Part shown: positions 15,456 to 21,370 of the stretch, one piece after another
Layout: the number at the start of each line of letters is the position of its first letter
Numbering within the stretch: position 1 is the stretch's first letter
DNA from: a virus
Length of the DNA stretch: 27,074 bases
Strand: one strand, 5' to 3'
IMG/VR virus record: IMGVR_UViG_3300021092_000166
Location: 1-27,074 of that record
Made by a program: the position numbers and the translations under genes
Notes under the pieces: model-generated
Seen by the model: the letters and a program-made list of their open reading frames with translations, nothing else
Database searches by the model: none
Told to the model about the DNA's origin: nothing

Positions 15456-16244
15456 ATGATGTTAGAAAACAAATATTACAAAGAATATCCGTTAATTATT
15501 GGCCTAGCAGGCAAAGCTGCTAGTGGCAAAACTTCGGTGGCAGAGAGCATAGTTCCTAAAGTTTCTATTAATCCTGTTAATAACTCCATTATATGGGACC
15601 ATATATTTTTTACTTTGCCATTATATGAGATAGCTTCAATCAAAAGAACAACATTAGGTCTTCGTCAAAAAGACCGCCAACTATTCTCTATCCACCAGGT
15701 TTTATTTGATTTATTTGGTGGTAATGCTCTAGGTAATATACCTGATTACAAGCATTTTACCGACTTAGTTGAGCAAATGTATTCTTTGCCAATAGAACAG
15801 GAGAAGAAGCCGAGAAGTTTTCTTCAAAAAGCTGGAGATCTGTGTCGGTTATACGATCCCGACTGCTTTGCTAAATGGGCTATTTACAAGGCATCTCGGA
15901 TGCACAGATCGATAGTATCCACTGAAACATATGAAGACAACCAACTTCCTGTTGGAATAATAATTTCTGATGTTCGTTTTGAAAATGAGGCTAATAAGAT
16001 TCTCAAGCAGCCAAATGGACTGATTATTTACTTCGATGCCTCAGATTATACTAGAAATCAAAGAATGATTGAGCGAGACGGGTTATTGATGACAGAGGCT
16101 CAGGCGTCACATAGATCAGAAAAAGAATGTGACTTGGTAAAAGAATTAGCTTCTGCTATAATTGATACAGACAATATGTCCCTGGAGCAACAGTCTGCTA
16201 AAACCTTAGAAACAATTAATGGACTTATAAACGTAAATGCCTAA
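15456..16244 (+). CDS. Deoxynucleoside monophosphate kinase-like protein
   Basis: This 262-residue P-loop protein probably phosphorylates deoxynucleoside monophosphates, like T4 gp1. Walker A GKAASGKT lies at 19-26 after the strand PLIIGLA. Downstream, DVRFENEANKI and a YFDASDYTRNQRMIERDG segment look like the lid and base-contact region of dNMP kinases. Two ATG codons at 15456 and 15459 are possible; the first matches the leaderless promoter exactly. Such kinases let phages process altered or pooled dNMPs. Its stop overlaps the next start by eight bases. Confidence 0.78.
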   Translation: MMLENKYYKEYPLIIGLAGKAASGKTSVAESIVPKVSINPVNNSIIWDHIFFTLPLYEIASIKRTTLGLRQKDRQLFSIHQVLFDLFGGNALGNIPDYKHFTDLVEQMYSLPIEQEKKPRSFLQKAGDLCRLYDPDCFAKWAIYKASRMHRSIVSTETYEDNQLPVGIIISDVRFENEANKILKQPNGLIIYFDASDYTRNQRMIERDGLLMTEAQASHRSEKECDLVKELASAIIDTDNMSLEQQSAKTLETINGLINVNA

Positions 16245-16560
16245 AATAACTAAAACAGCAATGGAGCAATCTATTGATTCTCCTTTAGATCAGGTGGTGA
16301 ATCTTTTGAGTAATGAAATTTCTTTAACAAGTTCTCCCATAGTAATATGTGGAGTAAATAGAAAAATCAATATTGGAAACTTTGAAAATATTGATGTTTA
16401 TGCAGGGGTTACTATACCTTTGCATGGTGTTTCTTTTGTTGACAGAGAAGCTCTTACGGCAGCAGTCGAAGAAGCTGTTGCTTACGGGTTTTCTCTGGCT
16501 TCAAAAGAGACTGGTGAGCGTTATATGCTTATTAAAGAATCACAGCAAGGTACAAAGTAA
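16237..16560 (+). CDS. Conserved-looking small phage protein
   Basis: This 107-residue protein overlaps the kinase stop by eight bases. It has a beta-rich centre (NRKINIGNFENIDVYAGVTIP) and a helical end. The NIGNFENIDVY pattern is familiar from small phage proteins, but no function is known to me. An ATG at 16261 is an alternative start; neither has a strong ribosome site. Confidence 0.65.
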   Translation: MPKITKTAMEQSIDSPLDQVVNLLSNEISLTSSPIVICGVNRKINIGNFENIDVYAGVTIPLHGVSFVDREALTAAVEEAVAYGFSLASKETGERYMLIKESQQGTK

Positions 16561-16571
16561 CAGGAGAAAAA

Positions 16572-16859
16572 ATGAAACTTATCAAAAAGCTTGCAAGAAA
16601 AATATTATTTACAAAGAAAAAAGAAGTATCATCTATAGAATTCCAAACTCATTCCACTACTTCAGTAAATTCTGTCGTAGAACCAGTGGTTAGCTTTGAA
16701 AAGCCAAAGTTGGGTGGCATTGATTTGGATGACAAAAAGGTTTCTGAACCAGAAAAGAAAAAGCCGGGTAGACCAAAGGCAACTGGTAATGCAAACGTCA
16801 AAAAGACCCCCAGTAAAAAGGCAGCTAGTGCTCCAAAAGTAACAAAAAAGACTAGTTAA
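16572..16859 (+). CDS. Lysine-rich AT-hook protein
   Basis: This 95-residue protein is strongly basic at both ends and has a classic AT-hook, KKKPGRPKATG at about 62-72, which binds the minor groove of AT-rich DNA. The tail (KKTPSKKAASAPK) is histone-like. AGGAG precedes the ATG. A role in packing or organising the AT-rich phage DNA is likely but inferred. It ends the operon before a terminator. Confidence 0.8.
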   Translation: MKLIKKLARKILFTKKKEVSSIEFQTHSTTSVNSVVEPVVSFEKPKLGGIDLDDKKVSEPEKKKPGRPKATGNANVKKTPSKKAASAPKVTKKTS

Positions 16860-16882
16860 TTAATAATAATTTAAAATTTAAA

Positions 16883-16930
16883 ACTGGTTATATAGTACGA
16901 AAATGTTACTATATAACCAGTCTTATTTTA
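16883..16930 (+). terminator. AT-rich hairpin terminator
   Basis: A perfect 15-base-pair stem (16883-16897 with 16907-16921) and a nine-base loop are followed by a T-rich tail (16921-16929). The stem is AT-rich but long. It lies between the AT-hook gene and the next small gene. Confidence 0.8.
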
Positions 16931-16941
16931 AGGTGGTAAAA

Positions 16942-17085
16942 ATGGCTGATAAAAGTTGGGGTAGTAAAGCATCCTCGGAAAAAAATTACTATAAGTTACT
17001 TAAAGATTCTGTCATCAACATCATTGACACCAAGAGAACTGGTGGTCACTACTCTAGCCATTGGATGAAAAACAAAAACAAATAA
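16942..17085 (+). CDS. Small basic protein (47 residues)
   Basis: This frame begins at an ATG five bases after GGTGG, just beyond the terminator. The product is basic with a short helix (NYYKLLKDSVINIID) and ends in MKNKNK. A longer frame from 16903 would start inside the hairpin and is rejected. TAATG coupling links it to the next gene. No family recognised. Confidence 0.65.
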   Translation: MADKSWGSKASSEKNYYKLLKDSVINIIDTKRTGGHYSSHWMKNKNK

Positions 17086-17192
17086 TGGCTTTTAAAAAAT
17101 CAATATATATTAGTGGACCTAGAATGGGTACAAATAACCAAAAGTTTAACGCCCTAGTTATCAAGAATAAAAAGCGTAAAAGGAAAAAATGA
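17085..17192 (+). CDS. Very small lysine-rich protein (35 residues)
   Basis: This frame shares TAATG with the gene before it and ATGA with the gene after it. The product begins AFKKSIYISGPRMG and ends in a run of lysine and arginine (KNKKRKRKK). Its exact fit between two coupled neighbours supports translation. Function unknown. Confidence 0.55.
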   Translation: MAFKKSIYISGPRMGTNNQKFNALVIKNKKRKRKK

Positions 17193-17503
17193 TGGCAGCT
17201 AAAAAAGATTCGCGCTTAGCAAGGGCTGGAGTCAGTGGCTATAATAAACCAAAAAGAACACCTAGCCATCCAACCAAGTCCCATATAGTCGTAGCAAAGC
17301 AGGGGGATCAAGTGAAAACTATCCGCTTTGGTCAACAAGGTGTGAAGACTAACCAAACAGTTGGCCAAAGGAAAGCATTTGCATCACGTCATGCCAAAAA
17401 TATATCTAAGGGTAAAATGTCTGCAGCCTATTGGGCCAATAGGGTAAAGTGGAGCCCCAGTAAAACAAAATCTTCTTCGCAAAAATGGGTCAAAGGATCC
17501 TGA
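17189..17503 (+). CDS. Conserved basic phage protein
   Basis: This 104-residue basic protein belongs to a family I recognise from cyanophages and large algal viruses: DSRLARAGVSGYNKPKRTP, SHIVVAKQG, KTIRFGQQGV and AFASRHAKNISKGKMSAAYW are typical blocks. Function is unknown; virion or DNA association has been assumed because of the charge. AAAAGG lies before the ATG pair at 17189 and 17192; either may be used. Confidence 0.8.
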   Translation: MMAAKKDSRLARAGVSGYNKPKRTPSHPTKSHIVVAKQGDQVKTIRFGQQGVKTNQTVGQRKAFASRHAKNISKGKMSAAYWANRVKWSPSKTKSSSQKWVKGS

Positions 17504-17504
17504 A

Positions 17505-17768
17505 ATGGAAGCTGCTATTGTTGCGACTATTACCGCTATTGGCGGTCTACTGGTAGCGCTGGTTCAAAAAGGGCGTAAAGAAAACAAGAATGATCATAAT
17601 ATAGTTTCTGCAATGATAGTTGATGTTAAGGACGAAATACTTAATCTGCATCATAAAATAGATCATGTAGACGAGCAAGTTGATAAAGTTGACGATCAAA
17701 TGACCGATCATATGATGTGGCATTATCGTAAGTCAAGTGATTCGAGAAAAAAGAAGGAGGTGCTATGA
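17505..17768 (+). CDS. Single-membrane-segment protein, holin candidate
   Basis: This 87-residue protein has one N-terminal membrane helix (about 3-20, AAIVATITAIGGLLVALV) followed by a basic turn and a heptad-like helix rich in histidine and aspartate (about 40-68). The layout is that of DUF2746-like holin or holin-associated proteins of actinobacteriophages. The endolysin lies 630 bases downstream with a promoter between. Its last codons contain the Shine-Dalgarno site of the following gene. Confidence 0.68.
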   Translation: MEAAIVATITAIGGLLVALVQKGRKENKNDHNIVSAMIVDVKDEILNLHHKIDHVDEQVDKVDDQMTDHMMWHYRKSSDSRKKKEVL

Positions 17769-17875
17769 TGAAAAAGAAAATGAGTGGATCCAAGAAAATG
17801 AATGGATCCAAGAAGATGGGCAGCTACAAGAAAATGGGTGGGTCCAAGAAGATGGGCGGAAAGAAGATGTACTGA
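17765..17875 (+). CDS. Hexapeptide-repeat Lys/Met/Gly protein (36 residues)
   Basis: This short frame follows AAGGAGGTG (17754-17762), the best ribosome site in the window. The product is almost entirely repeats of KKM plus three small residues: SGS, NGS, GSY, GGS, then GGK. Four 18-base units and one shortened unit encode it. ATG codons at 17765 (ATGA with the upstream stop) and 17768 are both possible. It is not recognised as a known enzyme; its charge suggests nucleic acid or membrane contact. Confidence 0.72.
   Translation: MMKKKMSGSKKMNGSKKMGSYKKMGGSKKMGGKKMY
17780..17866 (+). repeat. Tandem 18-base coding repeat
   Basis: Four 18-base units, each beginning ATG and ending AAGAAA or AAGAAG, are followed by a 15-base unit. 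The first two units differ at only a few bases and both contain GGATCC. The array keeps frame and encodes the KKMxxx repeat. Confidence 0.85.
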
Positions 17876-17916
17876 GGCTAGAGCCTTAGTCTTAGTTTAA
17901 GATTAGAGGAATAATT

Positions 17917-18036
17917 ATGGCAACAAAGAAGAAAAAAGCAGTAGCAAAAAAGACTACAAATGGTTTAACCGCAGCTCAGAAAAAACTACCTCCATTTATT
18001 CAAAAAGCTATTATGAATAAGAATAAGAAAAAATAA
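17917..18036 (+). CDS. Very small lysine-rich protein (39 residues)
   Basis: This frame has AGAGGA six bases before the ATG and ends 19 bases before a strong terminator. The product is KKKK-rich at both ends with a short helix (TAAQKKLPPFIQKAIM). It is unrecognised but similar in style to the other small basic proteins of this cluster. Confidence 0.65.
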   Translation: MATKKKKAVAKKTTNGLTAAQKKLPPFIQKAIMNKNKKK

Positions 18037-18055
18037 TATATTTATACATTATTTT

Positions 18056-18093
18056 AATAGGGGCCAGGTATTAAACCTGCGCCCCTATTTTTT
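18056..18093 (+). terminator. Strong Rho-independent terminator
   Basis: AATAGGGGC (18056-18064) pairs with GCCCCTATT (18081-18089), extended by an inner CAGGT/ACCTG stem, and is followed by further T residues to 18093. It closes the first block of small basic genes. Confidence 0.92.
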
Positions 18094-18101
18094 CCATCAT
18101 A

Positions 18102-18119
18102 GTTAAGATATTACTTAAC
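18102..18119. promoter_or_regulatory. Inverted repeat upstream of the lysis promoter
   Basis: GTTAAG (18102-18107) and CTTAAC (18114-18119) flank a six-base spacer just before the -35 box. A second short palindrome TTGAC-N4-GTCAA (18122-18135) overlaps the -35 box. Either could be an operator; both may be chance in AT-rich DNA. Confidence 0.3.
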
Positions 18120-18121
18120 AA

Positions 18122-18150
18122 TTGACAAAGGTCAAATATGTTATTACTAT
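18122..18150 (+). promoter_or_regulatory. Promoter for the endolysin region
   Basis: A consensus TTGACA (18122-18127) lies 17 bases before TACTAT (18145-18150). It directly follows a terminator, so it should start a new transcript covering the basic gene at 18185 and the endolysin and following genes. Confidence 0.75.
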
Positions 18151-18184
18151 TTATATATACAAATAAATATAAGAGGTGAAATCC

Positions 18185-18382
18185 ATGGCAAGTGATAAAA
18201 AATGGATCCAAAAGGCAATCAAAAGGCCTGGCGCATTTACTGCCAAAGCTAAAAAGCGGAAAATGACAGTAGCCGGTTTCGCAGCTGCCGTAAAAAAGAA
18301 CCCACAAAAATATGATACAAGAACAGTACGTCAAGCTAATTTGGCTACAACGTTAAGAAAAATTTCTAAAAAAAAGAAGTGA
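18185..18382 (+). CDS. Small conserved basic phage protein
   Basis: This 65-residue, lysine-rich protein resembles short proteins known from phages and algal viruses: DKKWIQKAIKRPGAFTAKAKK, then TVAGFAAAV and RTVRQANLATTLRK. Function is unknown. AGAGGTGA precedes the ATG at 18185; a GTG at 18176 is in frame but lies within that ribosome site. It is the first gene of the transcript that includes the endolysin. Confidence 0.78.
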   Translation: MASDKKWIQKAIKRPGAFTAKAKKRKMTVAGFAAAVKKNPQKYDTRTVRQANLATTLRKISKKKK

Positions 18383-18395
18383 ATAGGAGATTATT

Positions 18396-19208
18396 GTGAT
18401 ATACCCTTATATTAAACTCGTTGTTCCTACAGCATTAAAAGCTCATAAAAATGGACAACTTCCAGCCAATTTGTTGGCTAAGGTAAAAACTGGTGGGCAG
18501 ATGTATGCTCCCGCAGCTGAGCAGTTTAATAGGATGTATGATGCGGCACTTGCTGCCGGTCATAAATTAAAGAATGTTGGCGATTATCGCTCCTTTGAGG
18601 GTCAGCTGTCTATGTTCATGGACCGCTATACCACGACCGACCAGGGGCGCAAGCCACAGGTGACGCGCCAATATGAGGGCAAGACCTGGTATCTCAAGCC
18701 GGGCAAGGCCCCTTCGGCTGCACCGGACCCGACCGGCCTAAAGGGTTCTAATCACGGCTGGGGGCTCGCCATCGACCTCGGCTACGAGGCTGGCGGAAAG
18801 CTTCAGTCAATGGGTGGAGCATGTTTTGAATGGATGTGCGCAAATGCTCCTAAATTTGGATTTTATTTGCAGACGGGTGATAAAAATTCTAAAGAGTTTG
18901 AAGCATGGCACTGGCAATACTGTTTAGGGGATGTCGCTCCAAACGGTTCAGTTGCCGCTATTACAGAAGTAATAACTCCTTCTGGCGGTGCAGTCGAAGC
19001 CGGTCCGATGGAGTTTAAGTACCCGGGAAGCCCGGTCAAGAAGGGCTCAAAGGGACCCGCAGTCATGCTGGTTCAGGCAATTGTTGGTGCTAAGGCTGAT
19101 GGCGACTTCGGTCCTGGCACTGAAGCAAAAGTCAAGGCATGGCAGAAGGCAAACGGCCTGAAGGATGACGGCATTATCGGTCCTGTCACATGGGATAAGA
19201 TGTTCTGA
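18396..19208 (+). CDS. Endolysin: M15 peptidase plus peptidoglycan-binding domain
   Basis: This 270-residue enzyme probably cuts wall peptides at lysis. The VanY/M15 core carries DYRSFEGQ at 63-70, S118-x-H120-x2-G-x-A-x-D127 (SNHGWGLAIDLG) and E169-A-W-H172, the zinc and catalytic residues of the family. A linker leads to a PG_binding_1-like domain at about 207-270 (KGPAVMLVQAIV, DGDFGPGTEAKVKAWQ). The GTG start has ATAGGAGA upstream. GC content is about 63% from 18601 to 18780 by hand count but about 32% at 18841-18900, so the gene is a compositional mosaic. No signal peptide is seen, so release probably depends on a holin. Confidence 0.93.
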   Translation: MIYPYIKLVVPTALKAHKNGQLPANLLAKVKTGGQMYAPAAEQFNRMYDAALAAGHKLKNVGDYRSFEGQLSMFMDRYTTTDQGRKPQVTRQYEGKTWYLKPGKAPSAAPDPTGLKGSNHGWGLAIDLGYEAGGKLQSMGGACFEWMCANAPKFGFYLQTGDKNSKEFEAWHWQYCLGDVAPNGSVAAITEVITPSGGAVEAGPMEFKYPGSPVKKGSKGPAVMLVQAIVGAKADGDFGPGTEAKVKAWQKANGLKDDGIIGPVTWDKMF

Positions 19209-19399
19209 TGCGTAAATATATTTTAATACTAGCATCAATATTGGGAGCCTTTTGTATGGGTCTTTTAAGCGGATGCAATGATTCATATCGTTATCCGTGT
19301 CAGGATCCAAACAATTGGGAAACTGCGGATTGTAAACCACCAATTTGTAGCGCTTCTGGAACATGTCCAGAAGATATTTATGGGAGTGTTCCAGAATGA
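19208..19399 (+). CDS. Small lipoprotein in the lysis region
   Basis: This 63-residue protein has a signal peptide and a lipobox, LLSGC with the modified cysteine near residue 23, followed by a short cysteine-rich part (YRYPCQDPNNWETADCKPP). This pattern is familiar from small phage lipoproteins. Overlap with the endolysin stop (TGATG) ties it to lysis. A spanin-like role is possible if the host has an outer membrane, which would argue against an actinobacterial host; otherwise the role is unknown. Confidence 0.72.
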   Translation: MRKYILILASILGAFCMGLLSGCNDSYRYPCQDPNNWETADCKPPICSASGTCPEDIYGSVPE

Positions 19400-19704
19400 A
19401 TAATTATCAAAAGAAAAGATATACAAATAGTGAAATAAAAGCCAGAATGGTTTTAATAGTCGGAGCAACCTTAGCGTTCACTTTCGCCGTAATTGTAACT
19501 GGCGTTATGTATGCCCTGGTGTTTGTAACGCAACCAATTGATCAGCAGTCGCCCAATGACAAAGCGTTTATTGACTCACTGCTAGTTCCTATAGTATTAT
19601 TTTTGTCTGGTTGTCTATCGGGAGTTCTGGCAGCAAATGGATTAAAAGATAAAGAAAAAACTTCTACCACTGGCAATACCATTTACGATCAGGATCAAGA
19701 ATAA
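19396..19704 (+). CDS. Two-membrane-segment protein, holin-like
   Basis: This 102-residue protein has membrane helices at about 18-44 and 60-80, a short polar loop (TQPIDQQSPND) between them and charged ends. The ATG at 19396 forms an ATGA with the lipoprotein stop; a longer frame from 19363 is rejected. The small size and two helices behind an endolysin fit a class II holin or antiholin. Confidence 0.65.
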   Translation: MNNYQKKRYTNSEIKARMVLIVGATLAFTFAVIVTGVMYALVFVTQPIDQQSPNDKAFIDSLLVPIVLFLSGCLSGVLAANGLKDKEKTSTTGNTIYDQDQE

Positions 19705-19880
19705 TGGCACAAAAAAGAAACGTAGCAAAAAATCCAAAGCTTTGGAGCCAAGCTAAATCTATGGCTAGATCAAAATTTGACGTATATCCTTCCGCATATG
19801 CTAACGCATGGGCGGCTAAGTGGTATAAATCTAAAGGCGGAACATGGAGAACAACCTCTGCACCCAAAAAGAAAAAGTGA
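19704..19880 (+). CDS. Small conserved basic phage protein (58 residues)
   Basis: This frame starts in a TAATG overlap with the preceding gene. The block FDVYPSAYANAWAAKWY followed by KSKGGTWR is one I recognise from many phage and algal-virus small proteins of unknown function. It ends with a KKKK tail. Confidence 0.8.
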   Translation: MAQKRNVAKNPKLWSQAKSMARSKFDVYPSAYANAWAAKWYKSKGGTWRTTSAPKKKK

Positions 19881-19886
19881 TATAAT

Positions 19887-20165
19887 ATGGCTGGTCCAAA
19901 GGGCGTTGGCTTAACTAAATGGTTTAATCAGAAATGGGTAAACATTGGTGCCCCTAAAAAGAATGGCAAGTGGCAGCCCTGCGGAACATCTGGTAAGGGC
20001 GGTGGGTACGCAAAATGCCTACCTATTGCCAAGGCTAATTCCTTATCATCTTCTCAACGGAGAAGCGCAGTTCAAAGAAAAAGAGCTCAAGGCACTCCAT
20101 CAAAAGGTGTTAAGGGGCAAGCTCCAAAAAATGTTGCTACCTTTAAAAAGAAAAAGAAAAAATAA
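19887..20165 (+). CDS. Conserved lysine-rich phage protein
   Basis: This 92-residue protein has the familiar blocks GLTKWFNQKWVNIGAPKK, WQPCG, YAKCLPIAKA and SSSQRRSAVQRKR, seen in cyanophages and large algal viruses (a DUF5872-like family by memory). Two cysteines lie in a glycine-rich centre. The tail is eight lysines or more. Function unknown; abundance of lysine suggests DNA or virion association. Confidence 0.82.
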   Translation: MAGPKGVGLTKWFNQKWVNIGAPKKNGKWQPCGTSGKGGGYAKCLPIAKANSLSSSQRRSAVQRKRAQGTPSKGVKGQAPKNVATFKKKKKK

Positions 20166-20371
20166 TGGATGAAGAGTTTTCTGGCTTTATGCCAGCTATA
20201 AAAAATATAGAAATAACAAATCAAACCTCTATGATAGCTACAGATGGCTCTTTAGTAAATGGTCATATTATTAAAATAATACTAGGCGATGGGCAGGAGA
20301 TAATATTATCAGTCATAGAGGATCAGCTTCAGAAATTATTTTTTCTAATATTAAAAATATTAAATAATTAA
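20165..20371 (+). CDS. Small hypothetical protein
   Basis: This 68-residue acidic protein starts in a TAATG overlap with the basic gene before it. It is beta-rich at first (IEITNQTSMIATDGSLV) and ends in a hydrophobic helix (LQKLFFLILKIL). No family recognised. It is the last gene before the hairpin at 20383. Confidence 0.6.
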   Translation: MDEEFSGFMPAIKNIEITNQTSMIATDGSLVNGHIIKIILGDGQEIILSVIEDQLQKLFFLILKILNN

Positions 20372-20382
20372 TTACCTATATA

Positions 20383-20422
20383 ATGGTGGCGTGATGTAAC
20401 ATTGTGAGCATTGCGTCACCAT
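20383..20422 (+). terminator. Hairpin, probable terminator or operator
   Basis: Fourteen bases (20383-20396) pair with 20409-20422 when three G-U wobbles are allowed, leaving a 12-base loop. The tail TTGTGTTAT is only moderately T-rich. It could end the small-protein operon, or act as an operator for the promoter just downstream. Confidence 0.5.
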
Positions 20423-20425
20423 TTG

Positions 20426-20434
20426 TGTTATACT
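20426..20434 (+). promoter_or_regulatory. Extended -10 promoter candidate
   Basis: TGT followed by TATACT (20429-20434) is an extended -10 element. No -35 box stands at the usual distance. It would drive the exonuclease gene at 20492 and probably the tRNA, from a start near 20441. Confidence 0.5.
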
Positions 20435-20491
20435 GTATGATTATTATGTAGTGTCAAAATGATTCTACCCGATTGAAAAGACGGTGCTATC

Positions 20492-21250
20492 ATGGCAAAA
20501 ATTTTATATTATGATATAGAAACCGCTCCAAACCTTAGTTATGTTTGGGGCCACTATGAGCAGAATGTTATTGAACATGAGCGCGAATGGTACATGTTGT
20601 GTGTATCATATAGATGGGAGCACGAAAAAACTACGCATGTTTGTTCCTTGATAGATTTTCCTGATCAATATAAAAAGAATCCAGAAGATGATCTTTATGT
20701 AGTTAAAAAGCTTTGGGATTTATTGGATGAAGCCGATATAGCAATTGCGCACAATGGCGATAAGTTTGATATGCGAAAAGCTAACGCAAGATTTATATCT
20801 CATAATATGGGTCCAACTTCACCAGTTAGACAGGTTGATACATTAAAAGTTGCTAGAAAATATTTTATGTTTAATAGCAACAGATTAGATCATTTGGGGC
20901 AGCATTTGGGTGTTGGTAGAAAAGTTGATACTGGTGGCTTTGAGACGTGGGCTGGATGCATGCGTGGCGATTTAAAATCATGGAAACTGATGACGAAGTA
21001 CGCTAAGCAGGACGTAGACCTTCTAAGAAATGTATACATGAAGTTGCGCCCCTGGATGAATAACCATCCTAATTTAAATGTGTACGAAGGCGAGTGTAAT
21101 TGCCCAACTTGTGGGTCTGATGATTTGCAAAAGAGAGGTCAACGATATACTCAAACTGGAACATATCAGCAATGGTATTGTAATTCATGCGGGGCATGGA
21201 GTAGAACTCGTTTAATGGAGGACGTAGAGCGTCCAGGGCTTGTACCGTAA
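20492..21250 (+). CDS. DEDD 3'-5' exonuclease with C-terminal zinc ribbon
   Basis: This 252-residue protein is a RNase H-fold exonuclease. Exo I is D8-E10 (YYDIET), exo II includes D93 in AHNGDKFD, and exo III includes D174 in YAKQDVD. C204, C207, C230 and C233 at the end form a zinc ribbon (CPTCGSDD and CNSCGAWS). The polymerase at 7479 has no exonuclease of its own, so this could proofread for it; it may equally act in repair or recombination. A tRNA gene lies seven bases after the stop. Confidence 0.88.
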   Translation: MAKILYYDIETAPNLSYVWGHYEQNVIEHEREWYMLCVSYRWEHEKTTHVCSLIDFPDQYKKNPEDDLYVVKKLWDLLDEADIAIAHNGDKFDMRKANARFISHNMGPTSPVRQVDTLKVARKYFMFNSNRLDHLGQHLGVGRKVDTGGFETWAGCMRGDLKSWKLMTKYAKQDVDLLRNVYMKLRPWMNNHPNLNVYEGECNCPTCGSDDLQKRGQRYTQTGTYQQWYCNSCGAWSRTRLMEDVERPGLVP

Positions 21251-21257
21251 TAGTACT

Positions 21258-21351
21258 GGAGAGGTGCCAGAGTTCGGTTGAATGGAACATCCTGCTAAGA
21301 TGTCGACATCTCAAAAGGTGTCCGTGGGTTCAAATCCCACCTTCTCCGCCA
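21258..21351 (+). tRNA. tRNA-Ser (anticodon GCU)
   Basis: A 94-base class II tRNA folds fully. The acceptor stem is GGAGAGG with CTTCTCC (one G-U), followed by G and an encoded CCA. The anticodon loop CTGCTAA carries GCT at 21294-21296 between ACATC and GATGT. A long variable arm (GACATC/GGTGTC) is typical of serine, and the T arm is GTGGG/CCCAC. It reads AGC and AGT codons, the latter favoured in AT-rich genes. Confidence 0.95.
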
Positions 21352-21370
21352 GTTGCATTAAAGGATAATT

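Noticed and set aside
16373-16693. Rightward frame of 106 codons
   Set aside because: It overlaps two supported genes in another frame and encodes a low-complexity mixture with no motif.
19881-19886. TATAAT directly before the ATG at 19887 as a third leaderless promoter
   Set aside because: With no gap, transcription would start inside the gene; the box also arises from the intergenic GATATAAT by chance.
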